Shown here: positions 10,313-22,587 of the stretch, one piece after another
How positions within the stretch are numbered: the first letter of the stretch is position 1
How the letters are laid out: the number at the start of each line of letters is the position of its first letter
NCBI RefSeq assembly: GCF_002288925.2
Contig: NW_022098021.1
Location: 33,464,065 to 33,528,064, forward strand
DNA length: 64,000 bases
Direction: 5' to 3'
Source: Delphinapterus leucas
Lineage: Eukaryota > Chordata > Mammalia > Artiodactyla > Monodontidae
The notes under the pieces: generated by a model
Told to the model about the DNA's origin: nothing
Databases searched by the model: none
What the model saw: only the letters and a program-made list of their open reading frames with translations
Position numbers and translations under genes: made by a program

Positions 10313-13300
10313 GATATCAGAAAAAAATCAAGACTAGATGTGATCAATCTGAAATATGCTAATTATTTATTCTGTGAATATGCATCCACACTATACATAG
10401 TAACATTAAAGGAATCTTCACCACACTGTCCATCAATATGTAGCTGTCAATCTTTCAGTTAATTATAATTAATGCAGTTGGCAAGGCAGAGCTACAGTGC
10501 ATATTATCAATAGTTTGCATTCCCCAGCCAGAACATTTGCACCATCACAGAGTGTGTGATGAATATACATTAAAAATTATGAATCCTTTTCAGCTAAATA
10601 TTAATTTTGACACAATGATGACGTTTCTCCCTAGTTTTCTAAAGTTCTTATATCATTTCTCTTCTCCCTCACAACCAAGTAAAGCAAAACAAAAAAGAAA
10701 CAACTTCCAAAGGGACTAAGAAACTACTGACAATTTCTATGTGCTGAATGAAGAGTATTCTCAAAGCAGCCTGGGAAAACTTCCTTGCTATTTTTGCCCT
10801 GATAAGATCAGGGCAGGGATTTTATTTTTGTCTATAGTAGGCTGAAGTTCTTATAAGGAAGATAATTCTGGCAGAATTTTAAGACAAAAATAATTTAAGA
10901 ACTGTCTTTTGACAAAATTTTGCCTCTATAAGATTTTTTTCCTGTTACTAATTTATTTACCTTAGAATGTGGAGATTTACTGCATAATTATGTGCCATCC
11001 TGAAAATATGGCATATCTGCAAACCGATACAGACATAAGCAAATGGGATTGTGAGAACCCATATCTGAGAAGTCCCTAAAACTGCCACAGTTGGTCTCAG
11101 AACTCTCCTTTTCTTCAGTGATGTAAAAACCCTCCACAAGATTCTTTTGGTCCTTTGTAAATGGACTGAGCCAAGTTCTGTAGCATCTCATGTGTCTCAG
11201 TGCCTCAGAACTGAGTAGCTGCTCCATCCTCAAGAAACCTTTTCTGTTACTTCCCAACATCTCAGCTGCACGAGTGACCTGGAGACCATGGCAGATGCTG
11301 CTCAAGCCGCACAGACTTTCTACCTTCTTCTCCATTTAAAAAGAAAATTTTTTTCTAATTTGGAATTCCAAAGGGTTGTTTCTCAGAAGGAAGTAAGGAG
11401 AGGGTGATTTTCTCTAATTCACTTACGCTCTGAGAACTACTTATTCCGTGGGTACCTAAAATCCTCCTCTAGGTTTGCATGCTTTCCGGCTTATGCTCAG
11501 GGCAATCAGCAGCTGATTGTCGTAAGCGGAAGGTCATTGCATAGAAATGCCAGAGCGTATAATTGCGAGTTCAAGGTTCCTGGCAGCTGGCACCCACTGC
11601 ATCTTGCACCACCAGAAGCCATTGTTAGGAGGTGTACCCCATGCCATTGAGCTGTCACTATACTAGTCACCTCCTAAGGAGCATGGCAGGGCTCCTCTAA
11701 GTATGTTCCAATTCTTTCCTCGCATACAGGGCAGAACAGAGCCCGACAGTAATGTTCTTTCTAGAACAGACTCCACTTGCCAAAGCACTCGGCTCCTATC
11801 TTCATGCTCTTTTCCTTCTCTTATCCTCTTTTTCTCTTCTCTCTTCCTTCAGTGTTACATTTTCAGCAAAAGGTTGAGCATGGATAAAAAAAATAGTATA
11901 AATGTAGGGCTAATAGTTAAAGCACTTTAAAACCTCCACTCCTGAAAAAAAGAAAATTGCATGTTTGACCTGATTAAATCTTTTTGAATTATTATAACAA
12001 TATACTCATAAGAATTATTCTATTTTTTCCTAGTTAAGAACACTTTACAGTTAAACCCGTTGCATTCTACCAAGATTTCCTGTTAAGGGATATAACTTAT
12101 TCTTCAGTCCTAGTCACAGTATGTTTCAATATACTTCCTGAGAATAAATTAATTTTGCTTCCATGTCATCAAATATTTTTGAAAAGACACATATATGGCA
12201 AAGTAGATTATTGTTATTCCTATTGAGTGAAAATATAAGAAAATATCTTTTTGTATAGTGACTAAGTTTATGGGAAAAGCTTAAAATACTATTAATATCA
12301 TGTATCTATCTAAAAATGATATTGAGACTCTACTAAAACATCCTTCTGGGATATTTTTATTTATACCACTTCAAACCATGATCCGTGGAAAAAATAGTTC
12401 TTTTCATTAATGATAATTTGTTATTTGTCTGAATGTAAAGAACAGTATTATGGGATATAGATCCTAAGGAGTGACCTATGTATATAATTCAAAGCATGTC
12501 AGATTTTCTTCACTTGTGGTTTATCTATGCCTTGCAATAGAAGGATTCGTGTTGCCTTGCATAGCATGAATTATAGTGATCCTCTGGGCCAGAAGAGCAT
12601 AATTACTCAGCATACAGGGGCACCTACTTACTTAATTTCTGCCTTAATCATCTATTTTCACTACTGTCTTTTCTTAAGAATAAAATAAAAACTTGCAGCT
12701 TCTTTTAAATAGATTTAAAACTATTTACAAATCTTCAAACTGTTAGATCTCTATCCTCAAAGACCTCATGACTTTCCTCCATTTCAGTAGGAGTGGGAGT
12801 GAGGAAACCAGTTAAGTCATTGCTAATTTGCCATTTTTCAACCAGGTAATAAGAGGAAAACTAGCTGCTTTGAGGCCGAGATCTATGTCAAGTCTGTATT
12901 TTTTCCCCACCTACTTTCTCTATAATGTACATTTTGAATGAAAAAATTATCTTGTAGTTCAGGAAATGCTTTAAAAAAAACCCTGATTTGCATAAAAACA
13001 GGCACTATAGCATAAGGCTAGGGAACCCCGATGCCATCATACTTCCAGTGCCTTTGAGAATTTGGAGAGAGCTCAGATCCATTGTGCCTCGAAACAAATC
13101 ATTTCTCTTCAAGGCATTTATAGAAAATGGTTCTTTGTTCATTTCAATAGTGTTTTGCAAATCCTAAGTCTGACAGGGAGGTGAAGGAGGCAGGTGTGTG
13201 TGTGTGTGGGGGTGGTCCATAGTCATCTTTTTAAAACCCTTTAAGAAGATTTCATCCTTTTGGAAAATGAATTTTGTGGTGGTATTTTTCCTTTCATTTG

Positions 13301-13313
13301 AGTGAAATGCTCT
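10313..13313. other. unique AT-rich sequence, no gene recognised
   Basis: I see no element, RNA gene or convincing exon. The longest frame (minus strand, 10988-11335, 115 codons) has no recognisable domain and no supporting splice context. Confidence 0.5.
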
Positions 13314-13359
13314 GGAAAGAAGGAAAGAGAAGGAAAGGGAAGGAAAGGAAAGGAAAGGA

Positions 13360-13399
<40 letters not shown>

Positions 13400-13405
13400 A
13401 AAAAG
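13314..13405. repeat. purine microsatellite, (GGAAA)n grading into (GAAA)n
   Basis: A GGAAA-type array at the left passes into a regular AAAG/GAAA array at the right. The open frame on the opposite strand (13164-13439) is an artefact of this low-complexity run. Confidence 0.95.
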
Positions 13406-14235
13406 AAGCAAGCCAGTTTCTATAGAAGTTTATCTGCATAGACTAGGAAGATAAAATAAAAGGATGGCCAATTTATTAACTTTGAGCACTTATGATTGAT
13501 AATGATCATCACTGATGAATCCATTGAATAGCACAGGCTGATAAACCATTTATTCTATTGAAATGAGCAGATGGATTATACTATACCTTCATTTTGTACA
13601 GGTAGATATGACCAAAGTCCATTGGCTTTCTTGGAATAATGCAAATAATAATTAGGACTAGCATGAAAATCTGCATATATGAAGTCATTTTACTTTTGAG
13701 CTTTAACTGACATCACTATCTGTAAGGTGTTACTTTCTCTTCAATAAAAATTATTAACTTTTTGTTCATCTTTTTCTTTGTTAATTGCTTACTATGGAAA
13801 TCTGGTGACATTGCATTAAATTTCAATTTTTGTTTAGAGCACATCTCTTCCCTCTTACCTCCTGCAGCTTACTCCTAAGAAACCTACCATCATCTTCATC
13901 ACCATAGTCCACCAGAGGAGAATTAAACATGACTTTGGCTTTCAGAAAAGTGACTATAACTATAATTTTGTGCTATGACATTAAAAAGCCACAGAAAGAA
14001 AGTCAGTGCAATTACCTTGAGGGCATACGTGTGTGTAATGTCTGATAGAACTATAAATCAGCAATGCATGACAGGCCAATTCCCATTATCAAGAACTTCA
14101 TGGGGCATCACAGTTTTACTGTAGTGGAATTTTGTTATTTTCAGAACCTTGCTCAAATTGCCCAGTTTTCAGGACTAAAATGTGGCACTCAGTTTCTCTG
14201 GAGGTAATAAGGCAGTAGAAAAGCCCTGCCTTCTT
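13406..14235. other. unique sequence, no gene recognised
   Basis: Nothing recognisable apart from general AT-richness. It ends where an old L1 fragment begins. Confidence 0.5.
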
Positions 14236-14365
14236 AGAAGTAATAAGAGTATAGCAAGGTTGTTGGATACAAGATCAGCATATCAAAATCAATTGCCTCT
14301 CTATATCCTGGCAATAGCCCATTGGAGAATGGAATAAGAAAAGGATTCCATTCAAAACTGCAACA
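14236..14365 (+). mobile_element. old L1 fragment, left part (host of the L1-B insertion)
   Basis: The sequence matches the ORF2 stretch just after the reverse-transcriptase catalytic site (segments reading GYKISIS and LENGIRKGF in shifting frames) but is more diverged than L1-B. L1-B, which starts immediately after, covers the same part of ORF2 again (GYKVNTQKSLAF). The two are therefore separate copies of different age. The old copy resumes at 16455. Confidence 0.75.
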
Positions 14366-14367
14366 AA

Positions 14368-15990
14368 TAGGATACAAAGTTAACACACAGAAATCTCTTG
14401 CATTCCTATATACTAAAAATGAAAGATCAGAAAGAGAAATTAAGGAAACAATCCCATTTACCACTGCAACAGAAATAATAAAATACCTAGGAATAAACCT
14501 ACTTATGGTGACAAAAGACCTGTACTCAGAAAACTCTAGGATACTGATGAAATAAATCAAAGACGACACAAGCAGATGGAGAGATATACCATGTTCTTGG
14601 ATTGGAAAAATCAGTATTGTGAAAATAACTATACTACCCAAAGCAATCTACAGATTCAATGCAATCCCTATCAAATTATCAATGGCATTTTTCATTGGAT
14701 TAGAACAAAAAAATTTATAATTTGTATGGAAACACAAAAGACCCTGAATAATGAAAGCAATCTTGAGAAAGAAAAAAGGACCTGGAGGAATCAGGCTGCC
14801 TGACTTCAAACTATACTACAAAGCTACAGTATTCAAGACAGTATGGTACTGGCACAAAACAGAAATATAGATCAAAGAAACAGGATAGAAAGCCCAGAGA
14901 TAAACCCATGCACCTATGGTTACCTACTCTATGACAAAGGAGGCAAGAATATACAATGAAGAAAAGACAGTCTCTTCAATAAGTGGTGCTGGGAAAACTG
15001 GACAGCTACATGTAAAAGAATGAAATTAGAACACTCCCTAACACCATACACAAAAATAAACTCAAAATGGATTAAAGATCTAAATGTAAGGCCAGACACT
15101 ATAAAACTCTTAGAGGAAAACATAGGCAGAATGCTCTCTGATATAAATCACAACAAGATCTTTTTTGATTCACCTCCTAGAGTAATGAAAATAAAAACAA
15201 AAATAAACAAATGGGACCTAAGGAAACTTAAAAGCTTTTGCAAAGCAAAGGAAACCATGAACAAGATGAAAAGACAACCCTCAGAATGGGAGAAAATATT
15301 TGCAAACGAAGCAATCAAGGGACTAATCTCCAAAATATACAAACAGCTCATGCAGCTCAATATCAAAAAAACAAACAACCCAATCAGAAGATGGGTGGAA
15401 GATCTAAATAAACACTTCTCCAAAGAAGACATACAGATGGCCAACAAACACATGAAAAGATGCTCAACATCACTAATTATCAGAGAACTGCAAATCAAAA
15501 CCACAAAGAGGTATCACCTCACCAGTCAGAATGGCCATCATCAAAAAATTTGCAAACAATAAATGCTAGAGAAGGTGTGGAGAAAAGGGAACCCTCTTAC
15601 ACTGTTGATGGGAATGTAAATTGATAAAATCACCATGGAGAACAGCATGGAGGTTCCTTAAAAAACTAAAAATAGAACTACCATATGACCCAGCAATCCC
15701 ACTCCTGAACATATATCCAGATAAAACCATAATTCAAAAAGACACATGCACCCCAGTGTTCACTGCAGCACTATTTACAACAGCCAGGACTTGGAAACCT
15801 AAATGTGCATCAACAGAAGAATGGATAAAGAAGATGTGGTACATATATACAGTGGAATATTACTCAGCCATAAACAGGAATGAAACTGTGCAATCTGCAG
15901 AATGTGGATAGACCTAGAGACTGTCATACAGAGTGAAGTGAGTGAGAAAGAGAAAAACAAATGTATAACATCACCTATATGTGGAATCTA
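14368..15990 (+). pseudogene. L1-B ORF2 C-terminal remnant
   Basis: This is the last part of LINE-1 ORF2 downstream of the reverse-transcriptase active site. Several segments remain readable: 14322-14555, 14576-14803, 15020-15562 (180 codons, the longest) and 15621-15911. The natural end falls near 15990 (GTGGAATCTAG). The cysteine-rich segment that is clear in L1-C (near 39290) and L1-E is damaged here. Endonuclease and catalytic reverse-transcriptase parts are absent because of 5' truncation, so no activity is possible. Confidence 0.9.
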
Positions 15991-16320
15991 GAAAAATGAT
16001 ATAGATGAACTTATTTGCAAAGCAGAAATAGAGACAGAGACATAGACAATGGACATATGGCTACTGGTGGGGAAGAGGGAGTGAGATGAAATGGGAGAAT
16101 GGGATTGACATATATACACTACTATGTATAAAATAGATAACTAATGAGAACCTACTGTATAGCACAGGGAACTCTACTCAATGCTCTGTGGTAACCTAAA
16201 TGGGAAGGAAATCCAAAAAAGAGGCGATATATGTATACATATAGCTGATTCACTTTGCTGTACAACAGAAATGAACACAACATTGTAAAGTAATTATACT
16301 CCAATAAAAATTAATAAAAA

Positions 16321-16454
16321 ATGACTTTCAGTAATCAACTCTGATTCCAGTCAAGCTTGCCATGAGTGATTCCTGTGGCAGTGTGCTATAGTTTGCTGGA
16401 ACATAAAAACAAGAAAAATAAAAGTTAAAAAAAAAACCCAAAACCAAAACACAA
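16321..16454 (+). other. candidate 3'-transduced sequence of L1-B
   Basis: After the L1 3' end (CCAATAAAAATTAATAAAAA) comes about 80 bp of non-repetitive sequence starting ATGACTTTCAGTAATC. An A-rich stretch follows with AATAAA at 16417-16422 and a run of A at 16427-16436. The segment lies inside the target-site duplication and so arrived with L1-B. This is the structure of a 3' transduction: read-through of the weak L1 poly(A) signal to a second one in the flank of the source locus. Confidence 0.7.
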
Positions 16455-16950
16455 CAAAATTGCAACAGTATCTATGTATTATCTGGGAATAAACCTAACA
16501 AAGGGTACAAGAACTTTAAGGAGAATTGTTCAATGAAGAAGCAAGCTGTAAATTAACACATTCACTATGATATATTTATATTCAAAATCATCCACAAAAT
16601 ATGCTATTACATTTCAATATATTTATGTAAAAGTATAAAAATGGACTGGAAGGATATACACCAAACTCACAGTGTCTTGGAAATTGGGGTTGAGTATTGG
16701 AGTGATAATCAAAGGAAATTTTAATTTTATTATTGGGCTAAAAATAAGATTTTTGGTTTTAGCTGTGATCTTCAAATTTTTTACAGAGAATTTCTTCATA
16801 TATTACTTGTTCATTAAAAAAAGTTTATACATGGAGACAGTATTAGAATACTAGAAGCAAATAGATCTAAACACCAATTTTGTATCCTGAGAATATAGGT
16901 GATTCTTATTTTCTTTTCACTTAAATTTTTTTTTTCCAAATCTTATTTCC
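16455..16950 (+). mobile_element. old L1 fragment, right part
   Basis: It resumes the interrupted old L1. TATTATCTGGGAATAAACC at 16477-16495 matches the ORF2 stretch that follows the insertion point. After an internal deletion, GGAAGGATATACACCAAACTC (near 16650) resembles the 3' UTR of older L1M families. The right boundary is uncertain. Confidence 0.55.
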
Positions 16951-17124
16951 CATTGTCTCAGGGAAAAAAAGTTGACTTGCTATAAACTTAGTCAGAGAAT
17001 ATTGGGCTAAAAGCAAAATGCCAAGCAGAGGAGAAAAGAGCCAGGTTCACCATGAAGTGATAGAAAAAAACAAAGCAAAAGCAAAACAGAATCTGGACAT
17101 ATTAAGGTTCAAATTCAGTGTCAT

Positions 17125-17215
17125 CACTCTGGAAATTCAGGCAGAATTTGGTTAGGTTTCCTTAGCTGTCAACTGGAGATGATAATACCTAATATGCAGG
17201 TGCTTGAAAGGAGTA
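17125..17215 (+). repeat. MIR fragment
   Basis: It contains TTTCCTTAGCTGTCAACTGG followed by a GATAATACCTAATATG stretch, the diverged core of a MIR in forward orientation. Confidence 0.5.
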
Positions 17216-18546
17216 GGGATAATGAATTTAAAGATGCTTGTATCCCAGAGCCACCCTACCCTGTCCCTTCATGGTCCCATCATTCGTTTCCTTCCTCTCC
17301 TGAAAGCAAAGTAGCTGAATCTCACAGATGAGACGAGAGAGTAGACCCAGTGCTTCTGTCTAACCTGTGACTGTGGCTCCTGTGCCTTAGAGAGGCAGGC
17401 AACTTGACAGAAGCCAAGTTGACCTAGTCTGGACGCAGGCTGATGAGACTCAGGCAATCAGCCCCGTGTGGGTCCTCACCGGACAGTCCCACATCTCCCA
17501 CAGTGGGGCAGATGTCGTCATTGTATTTTTGACTGCCGCCCAAGGAAGTGGATTTGGACGAAGGGGCCTCACACCTCATGGGACAACACTGGGACCTTGG
17601 CTGCCTCTGCCTCTTGCCTCAGGCTTTGGGTCCGAATCCTCGCAACTCCTTACAGAACTTTACAGTTTACAAGGCACGAATGGCTCTTGCTCTCTTGCAG
17701 ACTGTAAAGTCAGGGGCTTTGAGAGGCTGAAGTGAACTGGCAATGGTGGGTCGATCACAAAGCAGGTAGGCGGCAATCTGGCCTGGAACCCAGCTCTTGC
17801 TTTAGTCCACATGGAATGCACAACTGTCAGCAGAGCTAGAGGGTGCTGCTTTATTGATCCATTTTAAAAGAAGAAAGTTTAGAAGGCCGTGTTTTCTAAA
17901 ACAAAAGATGCATGTTATGTATACACATATTCAATTATGAGAGTAATTGTATTTTTTCAAAGCCTTAGGAGTTTGGTGGATAGAGGTATAGAAAATAGTA
18001 GGGAATGGTAAAGAAAGAGAAAATTTAACATTTGTTTGATCATCAGTGAGAGCTGTACCCCTCATGCTTGACACATCATTGATACTCAATAAATATTTGT
18101 TGAATGAATAAATCCATTAAACATATGCCACAAACAAACAAACAAAAAATAAAGAGGCTTATATAGGACCTGTTACATATGAGATTTTCAAAAAATAAAA
18201 ATCTGAAGATTAGAATATGAAAAGGGATGTGAAAAATTCAACAATCTTAATTTAGTTATGAGTCTGGGGGAAGCTGAATATCTAGGACAAATATATCCTA
18301 TAATAAGATTCAGGACCATCCAGACAGGAATTAACCAAAAATGAGTTATATCAACATACACAAAGGGCATTAAGGTTACTACAGGAGGAGAAGCAGGGCA
18401 AGTTGGCTCCTGACCAATAATTCATATAGGCCCTCAGGCTCTCTGCCTCTATCCTTTGGGGAAAGCCTATTATTTGGTTTTGGCAGGTGAATAAAAACAG
18501 CCTAGTGATGGCAGTGGTGGCATTTTGTATGTATATGTATGGGTCA

Positions 18547-18712
18547 CACTTACTGAATACCTACTGTGTGTCAGGCACCGCTTTAAGATTTTTGTGTTCT
18601 TAGAGCATTACATTTATTTCTCACAGTCATCTTTTAAGATATTTACAGATTAGAAAACAATCCCAGAGAGGTATAGTAACCTGTCCAAGGTCACAGAACT
18701 AGTGAATGCCAT
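18547..18712 (-). repeat. MIR
   Basis: A reversed MIR with clear landmarks: GAATACCTACTGTGTGTCAGG, then CAGAGAGGTATAGTAACCTG and CCAAGGTCACAGAACTAGTG in the expected order and spacing. Confidence 0.85.
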
Positions 18713-20244
18713 CTGCCTTGTTACTGAGGTGATTCTGAGCAGTTTACTCTGCCCTCATCGAAACAGCCCTCTCTGGCTCACCCCTAGAGATTATATCTGC
18801 TCTGTTTTGCTTTCCTAATGTGATTAGCGATCATTAGGATCCCTCATTTTTCTGTTATTGTAATTTTTCTGGTATTACGGTTTTCTGGAAAAACTGTCCC
18901 CTCTAAAAGTCTTAAAAGTCTTCTTTCCAACCACTTACCTGTTGTCAAGTTTGTACATTTGTGGTTCCTTTTCTAGGTTCAATAATCATGGATAAAAATC
19001 CTCAGCTCTGTTGATTCATGAATACCTAACATCTTTTTCAAGTGGAGTTCCATTTCTTTATACCTGATGGAAAGTAGTCTTATTATCCAGAGAATATTGA
19101 GACCATGAAGGACCCTGCATGGGGGAGGCAAAAACAGAGGGAGGGAGAGGGAAAATAAAGACTGTAATTCACTTGAGAAATGGCAGCAGGAGAGCATAAC
19201 TGTGGCTGGGCAAACTTGAAAAGTACAATATGTTAAAATTAGCAGTAATACTTTTTTTATTAGATAGCTTTATATAGGCACTGAAGTGATTGCAATCTGG
19301 GAAAGGCAAAGATGAAGCTGAAATACCCAGGGTTCCAAGGTCTTTTTTATCAGGCTAGTCAAAATATTAATGGACTCTTTATGGCTGTGAAGCAAAAGTA
19401 GGTGTCATTTTCCTGACACAGTGTGTCTCTTGGGTTTGTCTCGTCACCTTCATTCTCTTCTGCTCAGCATCCCTCTCTTGGGTGGTCACCGTGGCCTGAG
19501 TCTTCAGTTTTTCCTTTGTTTTGTCTCCTATACTTTGTGCCCAGAGTCCTGGAAACTCATTTTGAATGTTCTACAAGTTGCAGTTCTCAGCTAGTTTTAA
19601 CTGTTCAACCTAGAGTGTAGACTGAAAGTATTTAAAGAGAGATAGCAGGGTGTTCAGCCATTTCACAATCAATCAAAAGCTATCGCTATTACACTGTAAA
19701 TTATGTCAGTTAGAAAGAAACTATGGCTATGACAAGTAAGGGTCATAGTGATTCCTGCACACTTTGTCTTCTCCTGTGTGGGTGAATCTTAACTATGAGA
19801 TAGATAAATCCTTTCTATAAAGCACAGACATAAAAAATCATTAATCAATCTATTGATACCTTTACCTATGTTGCACAAATAATAAAACAGAATTTCTTTT
19901 CTCCATAAGAGTTTTTCCTTTCCCCAAATACAGACTTTCTCTCCAAATCTTTTCTTTCAGGGCAATAGCAAGAAGTAAGCTTCCAATAGATGCTAATATA
20001 TTGTTCATTCTCACTGCTGCTAATTCTTATTTTAACAAGTGGGACTGGTTTGAGGAGCATCATTATAGCAGCTTGCCTGGACCTCGGGGCTGGGTCAAGA
20101 GGGGCCTCAGTGGATGGAAATATATTGTCAGTATTGAGGGTGAACATTCAGAACTGTGAATACAGAGGGCTCCCACCTATCAGTATTTACGAATCTCACA
20201 TTTATGGATTTGGTCTTATAGTTCAGAGAAAATAAAAGAACATA

Positions 20245-20278
20245 GAAGAACATTGTTCTATGAAGAACATTGTTCTAA
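20245..20278. repeat. two 17-bp tandem units, each holding a perfect palindrome
   Basis: The unit GAAGAACATTGTTCTAT occurs at 20245-20261 and again, with its last base changed, from 20262. Each holds AGAACATTGTTCT (20247-20259, 20264-20276), the two half sites of a steroid receptor element but with one spacer base instead of the canonical three. A functional role is not supported by sequence alone. Confidence 0.8.
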
Positions 20279-22187
20279 ACATTCCATATAGGATATACTT
20301 TATGTAACAGCAATAAGAAGCACAAGTTTTCTGCAAGATAAAATCAGCACATAAAAAAAAAAAGTTAAACTGAAAATCCATCAGTGAATCAAATGATAAG
20401 CAGAGAGTATTTTATGAGTTTTTTCCAAATTATCCAGTGCTGATTTGGTCTTAGTCTCTCTGAGTTTGGTAACTGGTTACCATTCCTATTCTATGTTGAG
20501 TAAAATGCTAAGCATCATTGGGTAATAACATGTTTTGTATGTACGTGTTCCTAGGTAATTGAAAACTACCCTTTTAAGGATTGAAATTTCCAAAAAAAAA
20601 TTAAGGTAAAACTCTTTTCACTTTATAGTCTTTTAAGATCGAGTCCATTGAACACCATTTAGCATTTTCTTGACAACTAAGATTGATCTTGAGAATATTA
20701 TTTATTGTATTATGCTGAAATGCAATGATTTTTTCTCAGGCTGTATTGTTTAGAGTGGTTTATGTTTGTACTAAATGATGCTGGATTGTTCTGTTTGAGG
20801 ACTGCTGTTCTTTTTTTCCCCCTAGTTCTTCTCTTTTATCAAATTGTAATGTTTTATTTACTATTCTTAGTGCATTCTCCCTTCTGATTTGTTCATTATA
20901 ATTTTGTATGGTATGAGAAACCAGATAACCAAGCATATTAGAAGCAGAAATAGCAGTAAAGATAAATGGGTTCCCAGGAACTCTCTAATGAGTAAAGTTC
21001 AAGAACTTGCACAGTATATGTGTTGTGCAATTTGTCTTACATCTTTTAGGACTAACAATCATGCTTCTAGAGAAACTGACCTATATTTTCTACCTCTTAG
21101 CCAGTTCCTCATATTCCTCAATCCACTGATTTTTCTTCTCTTCAGACACTAAGACTACTCTTGCTTTGATTATCAATAACATTTTCTCTTCTGGTTGTCC
21201 ATTTTCAGTTCCCTTCAGTACCTCTTCTCTGCCCTCTTATATAACATCACTCTCAGTCCTCATCTCTCTACAGTGTCTTGGTGAGCCATCAGAGGGTGAC
21301 TGCTCAAGGTCCTTTTGGTATAATGTGGGAAAAGAGGATGACTGAGGGGAGTGTTAATAGGCATAAGAAGGAGCCAGAGCTCAAATGTCCCAGCAAAGGA
21401 GTGAGCTGTGCCCTTGGGGGAGGGAGTGGGCCCCATGGTCTCATATATAACAGAGTGGTAGAGGAGGGCTTAATCTGAGCATATGTGGAAGCTAGAGCTG
21501 GACTCAGTTCCCAGATTTAGGCACTGGATATAGTGGAACAGGGAGAGGGTGCTCAACAGCTGGCACAGAGGGGATCCTGGGCACATGCTCACTTCCTCTG
21601 CATGGATCTTCGGGAGCTGCTTATGATCTGAAGGTGGAGAGAATGCAACTAACCTATCCATGTTTAAGCCCAGAGCAGTAGCTAGTCCACAACTCTGCTA
21701 GCCTTCTGGGGCTACCCTGTTTCACTCTCATTGCTTTTTGAGACAGGTTCAGTACAGCTGGTGTGTCTATATAGATAACAGATTGAGTAAGGGAAGAGCA
21801 AGTAGTAAATATTTTATTTATGGGAGAAGTGTTATAAAATGCATGATATTAACTGCTACCGAGACACCGATGACTCTCAAATCAGTTCCAGTCCAGAGAA
21901 CTCTGTATAATACAACCAAGTGTCTTGATGCCTAAAGCACAGTGTTCCAAAACTGACCTCCTTCTCCTTCCAGGCTCATTTGGTGGCACCATGATCCACA
22001 TAGTTGCATAACCAACAAGCTGGGAGTCATTCTAGTCTTCTCCTTTTCTTTCTTACCCCACATCAAGTGGTCACTCAGCTCAGCAGCTCTGACTCATAAA
22101 TACTTTTAATTGCCTTTCTCATTATCCAAATGCCACTACTCTGTACAGATTTACATAATTTCTCATCTGTACTATTATTTTAACTTT

Positions 22188-22571
22188 AAAAAATATTTAT
22201 TTATTTTATATATTTATTTTCCTTACTTTTTTGGCTGCGTCGGGTCTTAGTTGCTGGCACACGGGATCTTTGTTGAGGCGTGCGGGATCTTTTGTTAGTG
22301 CGCGTGGCTGCTTCGTTGTAGTGCTCTGGCTTCTCTTTAGCTGTGGCATGAGGGTTTTCTTTCTCTAGTTGTGGCACGCAGGATCCAGTGTGTAGGCTCT
22401 GTAGTTTGTGGCACGCAGGCTCTCTCGTTGAGGCATGTGAGCTCAATAGTTGTGGCGTGCAGGCTTAGTTGCCCCGAGGTGTGTGGGATCTTAGTTCTAC
22501 GACCAGGGATCGAACCCATGTTCCCTGCATTGGAAGGTGGATTCTTTACCACTGGACCACCAGAGAAGTTC
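22188..22571 (-). mobile_element. longer CHR-family SINE with target-site duplication
   Basis: On the minus strand a tRNA-like head (around 22550-22571, with GGTCGAACC-type B box remnants near 22505-22520) is followed by repeated GTGGCACGC-like modules and an A/T-rich tail at 22188-22230. The flanks are CTATTATTTTAACTTT at 22172-22187 and CTATTATCTTAACTTT at 22572-22587, a 16-bp duplication with one mismatch. It is more diverged than the 205-bp SINEs, so probably older. Confidence 0.88.
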
Positions 22572-22587
22572 CTATTATCTTAACTTT

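Larger units (their letters stand above)
14366..16454 (+). mobile_element. L1-B, 5'-truncated LINE-1 with extra 3' segment
   Basis: The L1 body runs from about 14368 (mid ORF2, just past the catalytic FADD) through the 3' UTR to about 16320. It is followed by 134 bp of unrelated sequence ending in a second A-rich tail. The flanks are CAAAACTGCAACA at 14353-14365 and CAAAATTGCAACA at 16455-16467, a 13-bp target-site duplication with one mismatch. The duplicated site is itself old-L1 sequence, and the old L1 continues on both sides. L1-B is thus a later insertion into that old L1. Confidence 0.88.
16951..22171. other. unique sequence with scattered MIRs, no gene recognised
   Basis: Apart from MIRs near 17125-17215 and 18547-18712, a MIR- or L2-like end near 18060-18112 (CTCAATAAATATTTGTTGAA) and the short palindromic repeat at 20245-20278, I recognise nothing. 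A somewhat GC-richer patch at 17250-17830 has short open frames but no domain. Confidence 0.5.

Noticed and set aside
10988..11335. 115-codon minus-strand frame starting MEKKVESLCG
   Set aside because: I see no domain, no repeat of this frame elsewhere and no splice or promoter context. A frame of this length is expected by chance in 64 kb.
13164..13439. 91-codon minus-strand frame rich in Phe, Leu and Ser
   Set aside because: It is created by the GAAA microsatellite at 13314-13405.
22224..22571. GTGGC-type modules considered as a minisatellite
   Set aside because: The tRNA-like head, the tail and a 16-bp target duplication show that it is a SINE whose body has internal similarity.
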